Below are positions 40,727 through 48,464 of a stretch of DNA of 64,000 nt, piece after piece. The translations under genes and the position numbers were made by a program. Each line of letters starts with the position of its first letter. Positions within the stretch are counted from its first letter, which is position 1. Below the pieces are notes generated by a model. The model did not search any database. It saw nothing but the letters and a program-made list of their open reading frames with translations, and was not told the origin of the DNA. Source of the stretch: Streptomyces sp. NBC_01304 (lineage in GTDB: Bacteria > Actinomycetota > Actinomycetes > Streptomycetales > Streptomycetaceae); assembly GCF_035975855.1 (NCBI RefSeq), contig NZ_CP109055.1, positions 930,001 to 994,000 of the forward strand, in the 5' to 3' direction.

Positions 40727-41719
40727 ATGAAATACCTGCGCACCACTGTTGTCTCCCTGGCAGCGGGAGCCCTGCTCCTGGGTGTCGCCGGCTGCGGCGC
40801 CTCCTCGCATGACGGCGCCGACGGGTCCGCCGCGCTCAACGCCGGATCAGTGAGCTCGCAGGCGTACGACATCAAGCCGCTGCTTCACCCCGAGAAGAAA
40901 TACCTCGGGATGGCGGCCGACGGCGTCCCGCAGTCGCTGAAGCCCGTCGACGCATTCGCCGAGACGGCGAGCAAGAAGCCCAACCTCGTCACGTACTTCG
41001 TCGCCTGGGGCACGGACTTCAACTCCCAGCAGGCCAAGGACATCTGGGCCAAGGGCGCCATGCCCTTCATCAACTGGGAGCCGTTCAACACGTCGCTCGC
41101 CGACATCGCGGCGGGCAAGAGCGACGGATACATCCGCCAGTACGCCAAGGCCGTACGCGAGTTGAACATCCCGGTCGGCCTCACCTTCGGGCACGAGATG
41201 AACGGCGACTGGTACCCGTGGGGTGCCTCGAAGTCCACCGCCAAGGACTTCGTCGCGGCCTGGAAGCACGTCCACGACCTCTTCCAGGACCAGAAGGCCA
41301 CCAATGTCATTTGGACCTGGAGCGCGAACAACATCACCCCGGCGCCGGACGTCAAGCTGAAGCCGTACTGGCCCGGCGACGACTACGTGGACTGGGTCGG
41401 CGTCGTCGGCTACTACGTGAGGAACGGCCCCCACACCTTCAACACGCTCTACGGCCCGACGATGGACCAGATCCGCACCTTCACCAAGAAGCCGTTCATC
41501 ATCCCCGAGACGGCGGCCGAACCGGGCGCCCGCCAACAGGCCGACATCAACGACCTGTTCCAGGGCGTCGCGGCGCACAACGACGTGGTCGGACTCATCT
41601 GGTTCAACCTGAACAAGGAGTCGGACTGGCGCATCGACAGCGGGCCGCAGACCGAGCACTCCTTCCGCACGAACGCCGCGAACGACGCGTTCGGCTTCGA
41701 CCCGAGCGGCCTCCACTGA
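40727..41719 (+). CDS. GH26-like beta-mannanase/glucanase lipoprotein
   Basis: A 330-residue secreted glycoside hydrolase. The signal ends in a lipobox (LLLGVAGC, Cys23). The TIM-barrel domain shows the clan-A features of GH26: acid/base Glu157 in GLTFGHEMNGDWYPWG and nucleophile Glu261 in KPFIIPETAAEP, with NVIWTWSANN between. GH26 enzymes cut beta-mannans, and some cut mixed-linkage glucans. It is divergent from the GT2 operon across an A/T-rich promoter region. Together with the GH16 lipoprotein it gives the cluster two endo-acting hydrolases, suggesting processing of a beta-linked exopolymer. Confidence 0.85.
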   Translation: MKYLRTTVVSLAAGALLLGVAGCGASSHDGADGSAALNAGSVSSQAYDIKPLLHPEKKYLGMAADGVPQSLKPVDAFAETASKKPNLVTYFVAWGTDFNSQQAKDIWAKGAMPFINWEPFNTSLADIAAGKSDGYIRQYAKAVRELNIPVGLTFGHEMNGDWYPWGASKSTAKDFVAAWKHVHDLFQDQKATNVIWTWSANNITPAPDVKLKPYWPGDDYVDWVGVVGYYVRNGPHTFNTLYGPTMDQIRTFTKKPFIIPETAAEPGARQQADINDLFQGVAAHNDVVGLIWFNLNKESDWRIDSGPQTEHSFRTNAANDAFGFDPSGLH

Positions 41720-41761
41720 CCGCTTGAACCCCGCCGCGTTCCTCTGCGGATTCTCACGGGG

Positions 41762-42490
41762 TCACGGGGTCACGGGTGGAGCTGTAAGTGAGCCCAGCAC
41801 GGTCGGTCGTACGGCACCGGCGCCGGCCGAGCCGACGAGGAGTTCGCCGAGGTCGTGGGGCTGTGCGCGTTCACCGGTCGGCGCCGCTGCCGCGATCCGG
41901 TCGAGGCGGAAGCCCCGGCCGGCCCGGCGGGTGCGGCACCAGGCGATGAGGTACCAGCGGCCTTCGGCGGTGAGCAGTCCGGCCGGCTCCACGACCCGCT
42001 CGCTCGTCCGCCCTGCGGCGTCGTTGTAGGACAGCCGCAGCACCCTGCCCTCGGCCAGGGCCCGTTCGACCGCGGTACGGACCGCCGCGTCGCCGTGCGT
42101 CTGCAGGGCGACGATCCGCGCGGCGAGTTCCTGGGCCGCCGCCGAGGCGGGTCCCGCCATCGAGGCCACGATCTTCTGCGCGGCCGTGCGGGCCGCGCCC
42201 GCGTAGGGGGTGGCGGCGCCGGCGGCGGCGAGCGCGGCGGTCAGTGCCGCGGCCTCGTCGGCGGTGAAATGGATCGGCGGCAGGGTCATCTGCGGGTCGA
42301 TCGACCAGCCGCCGCCGCGCCCGGATTGGGAGCGCACCGGCACACCGGTCTCCATCAGCGCCTGCAGATCGCGCTGTACGGTGCGGGCGCCGACCTCGAA
42401 CCGCGAGGCGAGCGCCGCGACCGTCAGCGGCCGTGGCGCTGCCGCGCGCAGCTCTTCGACCAGCGCGTACAGCCGGGCAGTTCGCTTCAT
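41762..42490 (-). CDS. WYL-domain (YafY-like) transcriptional regulator
   Basis: A 242-residue regulator with an N-terminal HTH_11 (RPLTVAALASRFEVGARTVQ, RDLQALMETG), a GRGGGWSI wing, the linker LPPIHFTADEAAAL and a C-terminal WYL domain. In the WYL domain the signature reads AEGRWYLIAWCRTRRAGRGF (WYL present) followed by RLDRI. WYL domains bind nucleic acids or small ligands and often repress neighbouring genes. It starts 10 bases after the stop of the HSL-type esterase gene on the same strand, so it may control that gene. It is convergent with the GH26 gene. Confidence 0.9.
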   Translation of the reverse strand: MKRTARLYALVEELRAAAPRPLTVAALASRFEVGARTVQRDLQALMETGVPVRSQSGRGGGWSIDPQMTLPPIHFTADEAAALTAALAAAGAATPYAGAARTAAQKIVASMAGPASAAAQELAARIVALQTHGDAAVRTAVERALAEGRVLRLSYNDAAGRTSERVVEPAGLLTAEGRWYLIAWCRTRRAGRGFRLDRIAAAAPTGERAQPHDLGELLVGSAGAGAVRPTVLGSLTAPPVTP

Positions 42491-42500
42491 GCCGGCGACG

Positions 42501-43457
42501 CTACCTGCAGGACCGTGACGATCCGCACGCGGCGGCCAAGTAGGCGCGCTCCCTGGCCAGTTCCCGCTCGGTGACGGTCAGCGGGAACAGGGTGAAGCCG
42601 TGCATCGCGCCGGCGACGACGCCGAGCTCCACGGGCGCCCCCGCCGCCTGCCACCGAGCGGCCAGGAACAGCGAGTCGTCAAGGAGCGGGTCCTCCGTCC
42701 CGACGACGATCCGGGCCGGCGGCAGCCCGGTCAGGTCCGCGAACAGGGGCGAGACCTCCGGGTCGCGGCGCCGGTCCTCCCCCATCCCCGGCGTGAACAG
42801 CTCATAACTGCCCCTGAGCGAGTCGGTGTTGCTCAGCAGCCGCCGGGAGCCGAACCTCCGCTGGCTCGGCGTCATCGACAGGTCGTACGGGCCGAACAGC
42901 AGGTGCGCCGCCCGGAAGGCGCCGGTGATGCCGTGCCGGTCGCGCAGGCGCAGCAGGGTCACCACGCCGAGGTGGGCGCCCGCCGATTCGCCACCGATCA
43001 GCAGCCGGTCCGTACCGAACTCGGCAGCGGCGTTCTTCACCAGCCATCGGGCGGCGGCTTCGCAGTCGTCGGGCCCGGCGGGGAAGGGGTGCTCCGGCGC
43101 GAGTCGGTACTCCACGCTCACCACGGCCAGCCGGGCCTGCTGGGCGAGGCGCCAGAGCCGCTCGTCCTGTCCGTCCGCGGACCCGAACGCCCAGCCGCCG
43201 CCATGAATGTGCAGATGTACGCCGTCGACGTGGTCCGGCACGAAGACCCGCACCTTCGCCCCGCCCTCAACGGTGCGGTCCTGGCCCTGCGGGAGCCTTA
43301 CGGGTGGAGTGTCGCCGCCGAGCCGGTTGCGCCGCATCAGCGCAAGCGCGGCCGCGCCGGGCGCCGGCCCGCGAGGCGGCCGGCTCGCGGCGGCGGCCTC
43401 GAATTGCTCGTTGAACGCCAGGGTCTCGGCGAGGCAGTCCTCATCGGTGAACGTCAT
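42501..43457 (-). CDS. HSL-type alpha/beta hydrolase (esterase)
   Basis: A 318-residue esterase of the hormone-sensitive-lipase group. The oxyanion-hole HGGGWAFGS, VSVEYRLAPEHPFPAG and the nucleophile elbow GGESAGAHL are complete. The acid is in VGTEDPLLDD and the catalytic His in GAMHGFTLFP. It should cleave short-chain esters in the cytosol; no signal peptide is seen. GAGGG lies seven bases before the ATG. It lies between the GNAT gene (85 bases upstream) and the WYL regulator gene (10 bases downstream), with the latter its likely regulator. Confidence 0.9.
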   Translation of the reverse strand: MTFTDEDCLAETLAFNEQFEAAAASRPPRGPAPGAAALALMRRNRLGGDTPPVRLPQGQDRTVEGGAKVRVFVPDHVDGVHLHIHGGGWAFGSADGQDERLWRLAQQARLAVVSVEYRLAPEHPFPAGPDDCEAAARWLVKNAAAEFGTDRLLIGGESAGAHLGVVTLLRLRDRHGITGAFRAAHLLFGPYDLSMTPSQRRFGSRRLLSNTDSLRGSYELFTPGMGEDRRRDPEVSPLFADLTGLPPARIVVGTEDPLLDDSLFLAARWQAAGAPVELGVVAGAMHGFTLFPLTVTERELARERAYLAAACGSSRSCR

Positions 43458-43542
43458 GCGTCGACCCTCGCAGCGGCCCGCGACAACGTACTGTCACCCT
43501 TTCCCTGTGACCTGCGCCACGCTCGCCGCAGCTGAGTGGGGT

Positions 43543-44109
43543 TCAGTCCTGCCACTCATGGGCGAGCATCGCGTAGACGTACTCGCTGCCCCAACGCTCG
43601 CCGTCCAGGTCGTTCTCGACCAGATGCGCCTCGCGGCGCATGCCGAGGCGCTCGCACACGCGCACCGATCCGGTGTTGAGGACGTCGAGCCGGGCGAAGA
43701 TCCGGTGCACTCCCAGACCGTCGAAGGCCAGGGAGACCAGGGCGTGTGCCGCTTCGGTGGCGTAGCCCCGGCCGCTGCAGCGCGGGTCGAAGATCCAGCC
43801 GATCTCGGCCTGCCGGGTGTGCGCGCCTCTGAGGGTGAGGGCCACCTCGCCGATGACTCCCGGCTCGTCCGCCCGGCACACGGCCAGCAGGACCACATCG
43901 CCCTCGGCGTTCCAGGCGGTCCCGCCGGCCCGCGCGGCGATGGACTCGGCACAGCCCTCGCGGGTGAGCGGCGGCCGGTAGAGGTAGCGCGCGACCTCCG
44001 GCAGGCGCTGGTACGCGTACCGGTCGTCGACGTCGCCCGAGGCGAAGGGCCGCAGTACCAACCGTTCGGTGGCGATGGATTCCGGGACGCGCTGCGAGAC
44101 GGACGTCAT
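43543..44109 (-). CDS. GNAT-family N-acetyltransferase (RimJ/RimL-like)
   Basis: A 188-residue GNAT protein. Family features include the start TERLVLRPFASGDVDD, GEVALTLRGAHTRQAEIGWI, the acetyl-CoA P-loop region RCSGRGYATEAAHALVSLAF, and IFARLDVLNTGSVRVCERLG-MRREA. Such enzymes acetylate protein N termini, amino sugars or small amines; the acceptor is unknown. GGGGAGA lies close upstream of the ATG. A short tandem repeat sits in its leader region (44133-44168). It is followed by the esterase gene in the same direction. Confidence 0.88.
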   Translation of the reverse strand: MTSVSQRVPESIATERLVLRPFASGDVDDRYAYQRLPEVARYLYRPPLTREGCAESIAARAGGTAWNAEGDVVLLAVCRADEPGVIGEVALTLRGAHTRQAEIGWIFDPRCSGRGYATEAAHALVSLAFDGLGVHRIFARLDVLNTGSVRVCERLGMRREAHLVENDLDGERWGSEYVYAMLAHEWQD

Positions 44110-44132
44110 TGACTCTCCCCCATGATCTGACG

Positions 44133-44168
44133 ACTGATCTGCCCACTGATCTGCCCACTGACCTGCTC
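44133..44168. repeat. 12-bp tandem repeat upstream of the GNAT gene
   Basis: Two exact copies of ACTGATCTGCCC (44133-44144, 44145-44156) and a degenerate third (44157-44168) lie between the GNAT start and the fdhD remnant. It is non-coding and probably due to slippage. Confidence 0.65.
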
Positions 44169-44175
44169 GGACAGA

Positions 44176-44448
44176 CTAGTTGACCACCTCACGCCGCTTC
44201 CCCGGGCCTCGTGCTCTTCGGGTACGCGGGCGCGCCTGCCCCGCGTACACATTGGCCTGCCGCCCGCGCAGGAAGCCCACGAGCGTCACCCCGAGTTCCG
44301 AGGCGAGATCGACGGCCAGGGTCGAGGGGGCCGACACGGCCGCGAGGACCGGGACGCCGGCCATGGCGGCCTTCTGGGTCAGTTCGAACGACGCACGTCC
44401 GCTGACCATCAGCACCCGGCCGCGCAGGGGCAGCTGACCGTTGCGCAA
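44176..44448 (-). pseudogene. fdhD: 5'-truncated fdhD (formate dehydrogenase accessory sulfurtransferase)
   Basis: The frame reads [20 protein letters not shown], then [40 protein letters not shown] and [10 protein letters not shown]. This is the last ~90 residues of FdhD, which inserts sulfur into molybdenum cofactor for formate dehydrogenase. The N-terminal two thirds, including the catalytic Cys loop, are missing, and no formate dehydrogenase gene is near. The break falls at about 44449, exactly where another broken gene begins on the opposite strand. Confidence 0.85.
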
Positions 44449-44612
44449 TCGCGGACCCGCTGTCCGGTTTCGGGCTGACCGAGGGGTCGATGGGCCTGCT
44501 GGCGGCCGCCGCGTTCGGGCCGCCGGCTGACCCGCAGGGCATCTGGTCCGAACTGCCGGTCCACGTCCTGGTCGGCGACCAGGACCCGGTCAACGGCGGC
44601 CTGGCGTTCAGC
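44449..44612 (+). pseudogene. Internal fragment of an alpha/beta hydrolase
   Basis: The plus strand encodes [20 protein letters not shown] and then [27 protein letters not shown]. The [10 protein letters not shown] part is the acid-residue strand of serine-aminopeptidase/lysophospholipase-like hydrolases. Sequence upstream, with the nucleophile elbow, is missing, and after ~44612 the homology ends without the His motif. It is truncated at both ends. Its 5' break coincides with the fdhD break, so one deletion probably removed both gene starts and their shared promoter region. Confidence 0.7.
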
Positions 44613-44701
44613 AGACGGGGCGGCCATCGGTCAACGGGCTTTCGTGTACGCCCCGTTGACACCTCGCAGCGGCTTCCTTACCGTCCGCCTCAGCCGTGGA
44701 A

Positions 44702-44717
44702 CTTACATCGTTGTAAG
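44702..44717 (+). promoter_or_regulatory. LacI-like operator in front of the GH43 gene
   Basis: CTTACA-TCGT-TGTAAG is a perfect six-base inverted repeat with a central CG, the usual form of LacI-family operators. It ends just before the ribosome site of the GH43 gene, so a bound repressor would block transcription. No LacI gene is adjacent. Confidence 0.5.
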
Positions 44718-44726
44718 GAGCCGCTC

Positions 44727-46175
44727 ATGCAGACCCGCTCCCGTCCCCGAAGCGCGCTGCTCATCGCACTCCTGGCCCTCCTGGCCGGCCTCGTCTGGGT
44801 CCCGCGGGCCACCGCTGCGGGACCCGCACCCGCGCCTGCCGCCGCGGGCACGTTCCGCAATCCGCTCAACACGGGCCCCGACCCGTTCATGACGTACGCG
44901 AACGGCGCCTACCACCTGACCACCACCCAGGGCGACAGCATCAAGATGTGGCGGTCCCCGTCGCTCGGCACCCTGCTCGACGCCGAACCGATCACGGTGT
45001 GGACGGACACCGACGCGTCCCGCAACCAGCACATCTGGGCACCGGAGTTCTACCGCTTCGGCGACCGCTGGTACCTCTACTACACCGCCGACGACGGCAT
45101 CGACGACCACCACCGGCTGTACGTTCTGGAGTCGGAGCGCGACGACCCGGCCGGGCCCTACCACTTCAAGGCGAAGCTCGCGCCGCCGAACCACGCCGAC
45201 GACTTCGCGATCGACGCGGGCGTCCTGCAGCACGACGGACGCCTCTATCTCGCCTACAGCGGCATCAACCAGTACCAGCACAACGGCCTCAACATCGCGC
45301 CGATGTCGAACCCGTACACGGTCTCGGGCGACGCCGTCGCCCTCAATGCCGCCGGCGGCTGCCCCGAGGTCCGCGAGGGCCCGGAGTTCCTGAACCGCAA
45401 CGGCCGTACCTGGATGACGTATTCGACCTGCGACACCGGAGAGCCCGACTACCAGCTCTGGATGATGTCGCTGCCCGACGCCGCCGACCCCCTCGTGCCC
45501 GGCAACTGGACCCAGCACTCCGGCCCGGTCTTCTCCCGCGCCGACGAACTCGGCGTGTACGGCCCCGGCCACCACGCCTTCTTCACCTCGCCCGACGGCA
45601 CACAGGACTGGCTCCTCCATCACGCCAAGACCACATCGGCGTACACCTACACCGACCGCACCACCCGCGCCCAGAAGATCAGTTGGAACGCCGACGGCAG
45701 TCCTCACCTGGGGCGCCCGCTCGCGATGGGCGCGACCCAAGACCTGCCGTCCGGGGATCCGGGCTCGGGCAATCACTGGATCAATGACGACGGCCGCTCC
45801 AGCGGGGACGGGACCGTGGCGTACACGGGCACCTGGAACTCCGGCACCGGCTGCGCCGCCCAGTGCTTCTGGAGCGACGACCACTGGACCGAGACGGCCG
45901 GGAACACGGCGACGTTCACCTTCACCGGAACCCGCATCGCCCTGCTGTCCGTGCGCGACACCGGCAACGGCATCGCGGCGCTCAGCATCGACGGCGGACC
46001 CGAGCAGCGCGTCGACTTCCACGGCGCGATCCGCACCGGCGAAACCCTGCAGTACCTCAGCCCCCGGCTCCCGAACGGCCGCCATACGCTGCGTATCCGC
46101 GTGACCGGCGAACACAACTCCCAGTCCCAGGCCTCGTTCGTGAGCGTGGACCGCGCGGAGGTCTACACGGACTGA
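44727..46175 (+). CDS. Secreted GH43-type glycosidase with C-terminal carbohydrate-binding-like domain
   Basis: A 482-residue secreted enzyme. After a signal peptide (LLIALLALLAGLVWVPRATA) the five-bladed GH43 domain starts FRNPLNTGPDPFMTYANGAY (catalytic base Asp in GPDP). It continues HIWAPEFYRFGDRWYLYYTA, DDFAIDAGVLQHDGRLYLAY (pKa-modulating Asp) and PEVREGPEFLNRNGRTW (acid Glu). The last ~130 residues (YTGTWNSGTGCAAQCFWSDD, then TFTFTGTRIALLSVRDTGNG) form a beta-sandwich like a carbohydrate-binding module. It probably acts on arabinan or xylan side chains. Start ATG 44727 has AAGGAG six bases upstream and a LacI-like operator just before it. Confidence 0.9.
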   Translation: MQTRSRPRSALLIALLALLAGLVWVPRATAAGPAPAPAAAGTFRNPLNTGPDPFMTYANGAYHLTTTQGDSIKMWRSPSLGTLLDAEPITVWTDTDASRNQHIWAPEFYRFGDRWYLYYTADDGIDDHHRLYVLESERDDPAGPYHFKAKLAPPNHADDFAIDAGVLQHDGRLYLAYSGINQYQHNGLNIAPMSNPYTVSGDAVALNAAGGCPEVREGPEFLNRNGRTWMTYSTCDTGEPDYQLWMMSLPDAADPLVPGNWTQHSGPVFSRADELGVYGPGHHAFFTSPDGTQDWLLHHAKTTSAYTYTDRTTRAQKISWNADGSPHLGRPLAMGATQDLPSGDPGSGNHWINDDGRSSGDGTVAYTGTWNSGTGCAAQCFWSDDHWTETAGNTATFTFTGTRIALLSVRDTGNGIAALSIDGGPEQRVDFHGAIRTGETLQYLSPRLPNGRHTLRIRVTGEHNSQSQASFVSVDRAEVYTD

Positions 46176-46255
46176 ACACATCACGAATCCTCGGCCGTGT
46201 CTCGGTCGATCCACCAGACTTGCTCTTGTTTCCCGATGGAGAAGGGGCGGTGCGC

Positions 46256-46819
46256 ATGGCGAACAGCGCGCTTCTGGTGATGGACGTCCAACGGGACGTC
46301 GTGGCCATCGCCGACGACGGTTCCGGATATCTGACGCGCCTGCGCAGGGCGATCGACGGGGCCCGGGCCGCAGGCATCCCCGTGATCTACGTGGTGATGA
46401 CGTTACGGCCGGGCGACGCGGCGGCCGGCCCCCGCAACAAGGTGCTCGCCAACGTCCTGCGGGCCGGCCTGTTCCGCGAGGGTGCCCCCGGCACCGAGAT
46501 CCATGATGAAGTCGCGCCGCAGGAGCGCGACATCGTGGTCACCAAGAGGCGGGGCAGCGCGTTCTCCGGCAGCGACCTCGACCTGGTGCTGAGGGCTCGC
46601 GACATCGACAGTCTCGTTCTCACCGGCATCGCCACCAGCGCGGTGGTGCTGTCCACCCTGTGGCACGCCGTCGACCTGGACTTCGGCCTCACCGTCCTGG
46701 CGGACGCCTGCCTCGACACCGACCCCGAAGTACACACGATGCTCACCGAGAAGCTGTTCCCGCAGTGGGCGGACGTCCTCGCCGTCGAGGACTGGGTCAA
46801 AGCCATCGGGCCGCACTAG
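46256..46819 (+). CDS. Isochorismatase-fold (cysteine hydrolase-like) protein
   Basis: A 187-residue protein of the isochorismatase-like hydrolase fold. The Asp in LLVMDVQRDVV and the Lys in IVVTKRRGSAFSGSDL are present. The nucleophile position, normally Cys in a GxATxxCV loop, reads GIATSAVVLSTLWHA, so the catalytic Cys is replaced by Val. It is therefore unlikely to be a cysteine amidase. It may act as an isochorismatase-type vinyl-ether hydrolase or a binding protein. GAAGGGG lies upstream of the ATG; a GTG six bases earlier is an alternative start. No siderophore genes are adjacent. Confidence 0.85.
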   Translation: MANSALLVMDVQRDVVAIADDGSGYLTRLRRAIDGARAAGIPVIYVVMTLRPGDAAAGPRNKVLANVLRAGLFREGAPGTEIHDEVAPQERDIVVTKRRGSAFSGSDLDLVLRARDIDSLVLTGIATSAVVLSTLWHAVDLDFGLTVLADACLDTDPEVHTMLTEKLFPQWADVLAVEDWVKAIGPH

Positions 46820-46834
46820 CGGGAGCAACTGCCG

Positions 46835-47188
46835 TCAGAGCAGAGGTGGCTTCCGTCCCGCGCGTCGTCCGGTGAACCGTCCCGCGCGTCGTCCCGTGAA
46901 CCGTCCCGCGAGCCCTCCCTCGCCTCGTCCCGAACGCCCGTGCCTGCCGGCCGACTTCAGGCAGGCGCGGGCCTCGGCCCGCGACAGCCGGGCGCGCTCA
47001 CCGGTGCTCGTCATCAGCGCGTTGACCGAGGTGAGCGGGTCGGTGGCACACGCCCTGGCCAGCAAGGCGCCGACCACCAACGGCGCGAGCGTCGCCGCGA
47101 GGGCGGAGCCCGTACGGGCGGCGTGCCTCAGGTGCCGGGCACGCGGCACGGCGGTCATCCGGGCCCGGGCGTGCGGAATTCTCGTCAT
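46835..47188 (-). CDS. Possible small membrane protein with repeat-rich basic tail
   Basis: A 117-residue frame with one hydrophobic segment (TGSALAATLAPLVVGALLAR) and a basic C-terminal tail built from 24-base tandem repeats (RRAGRFTG units). It reads better than the opposite strand, but no ribosome site is visible before ATG 47188, and I recognise no family. It could be real or a chance open frame in G/C-rich DNA. Confidence 0.35.
   Translation of the reverse strand: MTRIPHARARMTAVPRARHLRHAARTGSALAATLAPLVVGALLARACATDPLTSVNALMTSTGERARLSRAEARACLKSAGRHGRSGRGEGGLAGRFTGRRAGRFTGRRAGRKPPLL
46853..46911. repeat. 24-bp tandem repeat
   Basis: Copies at 46853-46876 and 46877-46900 differ at one base, and a partial third follows to 46911. 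The unit begins CCGTCCCGCGCGTCGTCC. If the overlapping minus-strand frame is real, each unit adds eight basic residues to its C terminus. Confidence 0.75.
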
Positions 47189-47506
47189 GTGCCGTAGTCG
47201 ACCATCGGCGGGCGGGGCGGGACATCCGTGCGCGTACTCACCTGGGACTGGGGTGCTTGCCTCAACTGCCGCTACCGCGCCGGCTGTACGGGAGCGTCCG
47301 ACTGCCTCATCGGCGGCAGCGGAAAGTGCGTGCGGGGCAACGGGCTCGCGGGTCGGAGCCGGCCGAAGCGGACGCCTTCTCCCCCGCACGGCGGAGAAGG
47401 CACCGCGGAGTCGGGACCCAGGTGTGACGTCTCGACCTCCGGGGCGCGGCACGGTGGAACCAGGCGATGGCAGCCGTGATCGTCACACGCTCGACGGAGG
47501 ATCGAC
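47189..47506. other. Gap with one hairpin and no supported gene
   Basis: It contains a perfect nine-base-pair hairpin GCCTTCTCC (47374-47382) / GGAGAAGGC (47393-47401), possibly a terminator or leader structure for the downstream oxidoreductase. A short Cys-rich plus-strand frame from 47228 is not convincing. Confidence 0.45.
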
Positions 47507-48178
47507 ATGACGCTCCCCCCAGGCCAACGTGCCGTGGTCGGTTTCCCCCGCTTCGGCACCCACCTGCACCACCCGCCCCCGCCGGTCCCCGCAGACCCGG
47601 TCATCGAGATCGGCGGGGCGGTCACCGAAGCCGTCACCCTGCACGTGACCGACCTCGCCAAACTGCCGCAACAGGAGATCGAAGCCGACTTCCACTGTGT
47701 CGCCGGTTGGTCGGCGACCGGCCTGCGGTGGGCAGGAGTCAAGTTCGAGACCCTCTACCGCGCCCAGGTCGCACCGCTGATCGCACCGGACACGACGATC
47801 AGCCATCTCGTCTTCGAAGGCCTCGACGGATTCCAGTCGATCGTGTTGCTGGAGGACGCGCTGGCCGGCGACGTGCTCATCGCCGACCGTCTCGACGGCC
47901 GGCCGCTGGACAGCGACCATGGCGCTCCGGTGCGGCTGGTCAGCCCCCGCCAGTACGGCTTCATCAATACGAAGCACCTCTGCCGCATCGAACTCCACAC
48001 GTCCGCACCCCCGGTCCCCGACCGCTGGTCGCCCATCGCGTCGCACCCCAGGGCCAGGGTCTGGCACGAGGAACGCCACCGCCTCCTCCCCGGCCGTGCG
48101 GTGCGGCCCGTCTACCGCGCACTGATCGGGCCGATCCGCGCACTGAGCGCCCGGGGCAGTCGCGTACGACCGCGGTGA
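47507..48178 (+). CDS. Molybdopterin-dependent oxidoreductase (sulfite-oxidase fold)
   Basis: A 223-residue protein that is essentially one sulfite-oxidase-type molybdopterin domain. The Mo-binding Cys is in DFHCVAGWSATGLRWAGV. RPLDSDHGAPVRLVSPRQYG and FINTKHLCRIEL complete the usual pattern. It lacks a signal peptide and the C-terminal dimerisation domain of true sulfite oxidases, like many YedY-related stand-alone proteins. The reduced substrate is unknown. The start has GGAGG six bases upstream. It stands alone. The fdhD remnant at 44.2 kb, another molybdenum-related gene, is probably coincidental. The 286 bases to the protease gene hold nothing clear. Confidence 0.9.
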   Translation: MTLPPGQRAVVGFPRFGTHLHHPPPPVPADPVIEIGGAVTEAVTLHVTDLAKLPQQEIEADFHCVAGWSATGLRWAGVKFETLYRAQVAPLIAPDTTISHLVFEGLDGFQSIVLLEDALAGDVLIADRLDGRPLDSDHGAPVRLVSPRQYGFINTKHLCRIELHTSAPPVPDRWSPIASHPRARVWHEERHRLLPGRAVRPVYRALIGPIRALSARGSRVRPR

Positions 48179-48464
48179 CACCGATCCCCGCGGTGCGCTC
48201 GGCCGGACGGCCTGCGGTCCGGGGTGCGCAAGCGCGGCCGGTGCCCCGCAGGGGGAGGTGCGGGGCCCGGCCGTCGATCGCCACCGCGCAGGGGGACGCG
48301 CGACATGCGGATCCCGGCTGACCAAGTGGTGCCGGTCCGTGCGGGGCTTCATTGACCCGACCGATCCGCTGGAGCGATCCCCCACACTGTCTCCAGATCC
48401 ACTCGGCAACCGGTCAACCGGCGGTGGAGCGCGTCGGCTCCCCCGCCGTGCCGCGACCTCACGA

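Noticed and set aside
41752..41778. GGGGTCAC repeats at the end of the WYL gene
   Set aside because: Only about two to three short copies; explained by the C-terminal codons of the gene and too short to mean anything on its own.
47228..47479. Short Cys-rich plus-strand frame
   Set aside because: Cys pattern looked peptide-like at first, but there is no signal, no leader/core structure, no modification enzymes nearby and no ribosome site.
44176..48178. Molybdenum-enzyme gene cluster (fdhD remnant with molybdopterin oxidoreductase)
   Set aside because: The two genes are about 3 kb apart with unrelated genes between, fdhD is broken, and no cofactor-synthesis genes are present, so a cluster is not supported.
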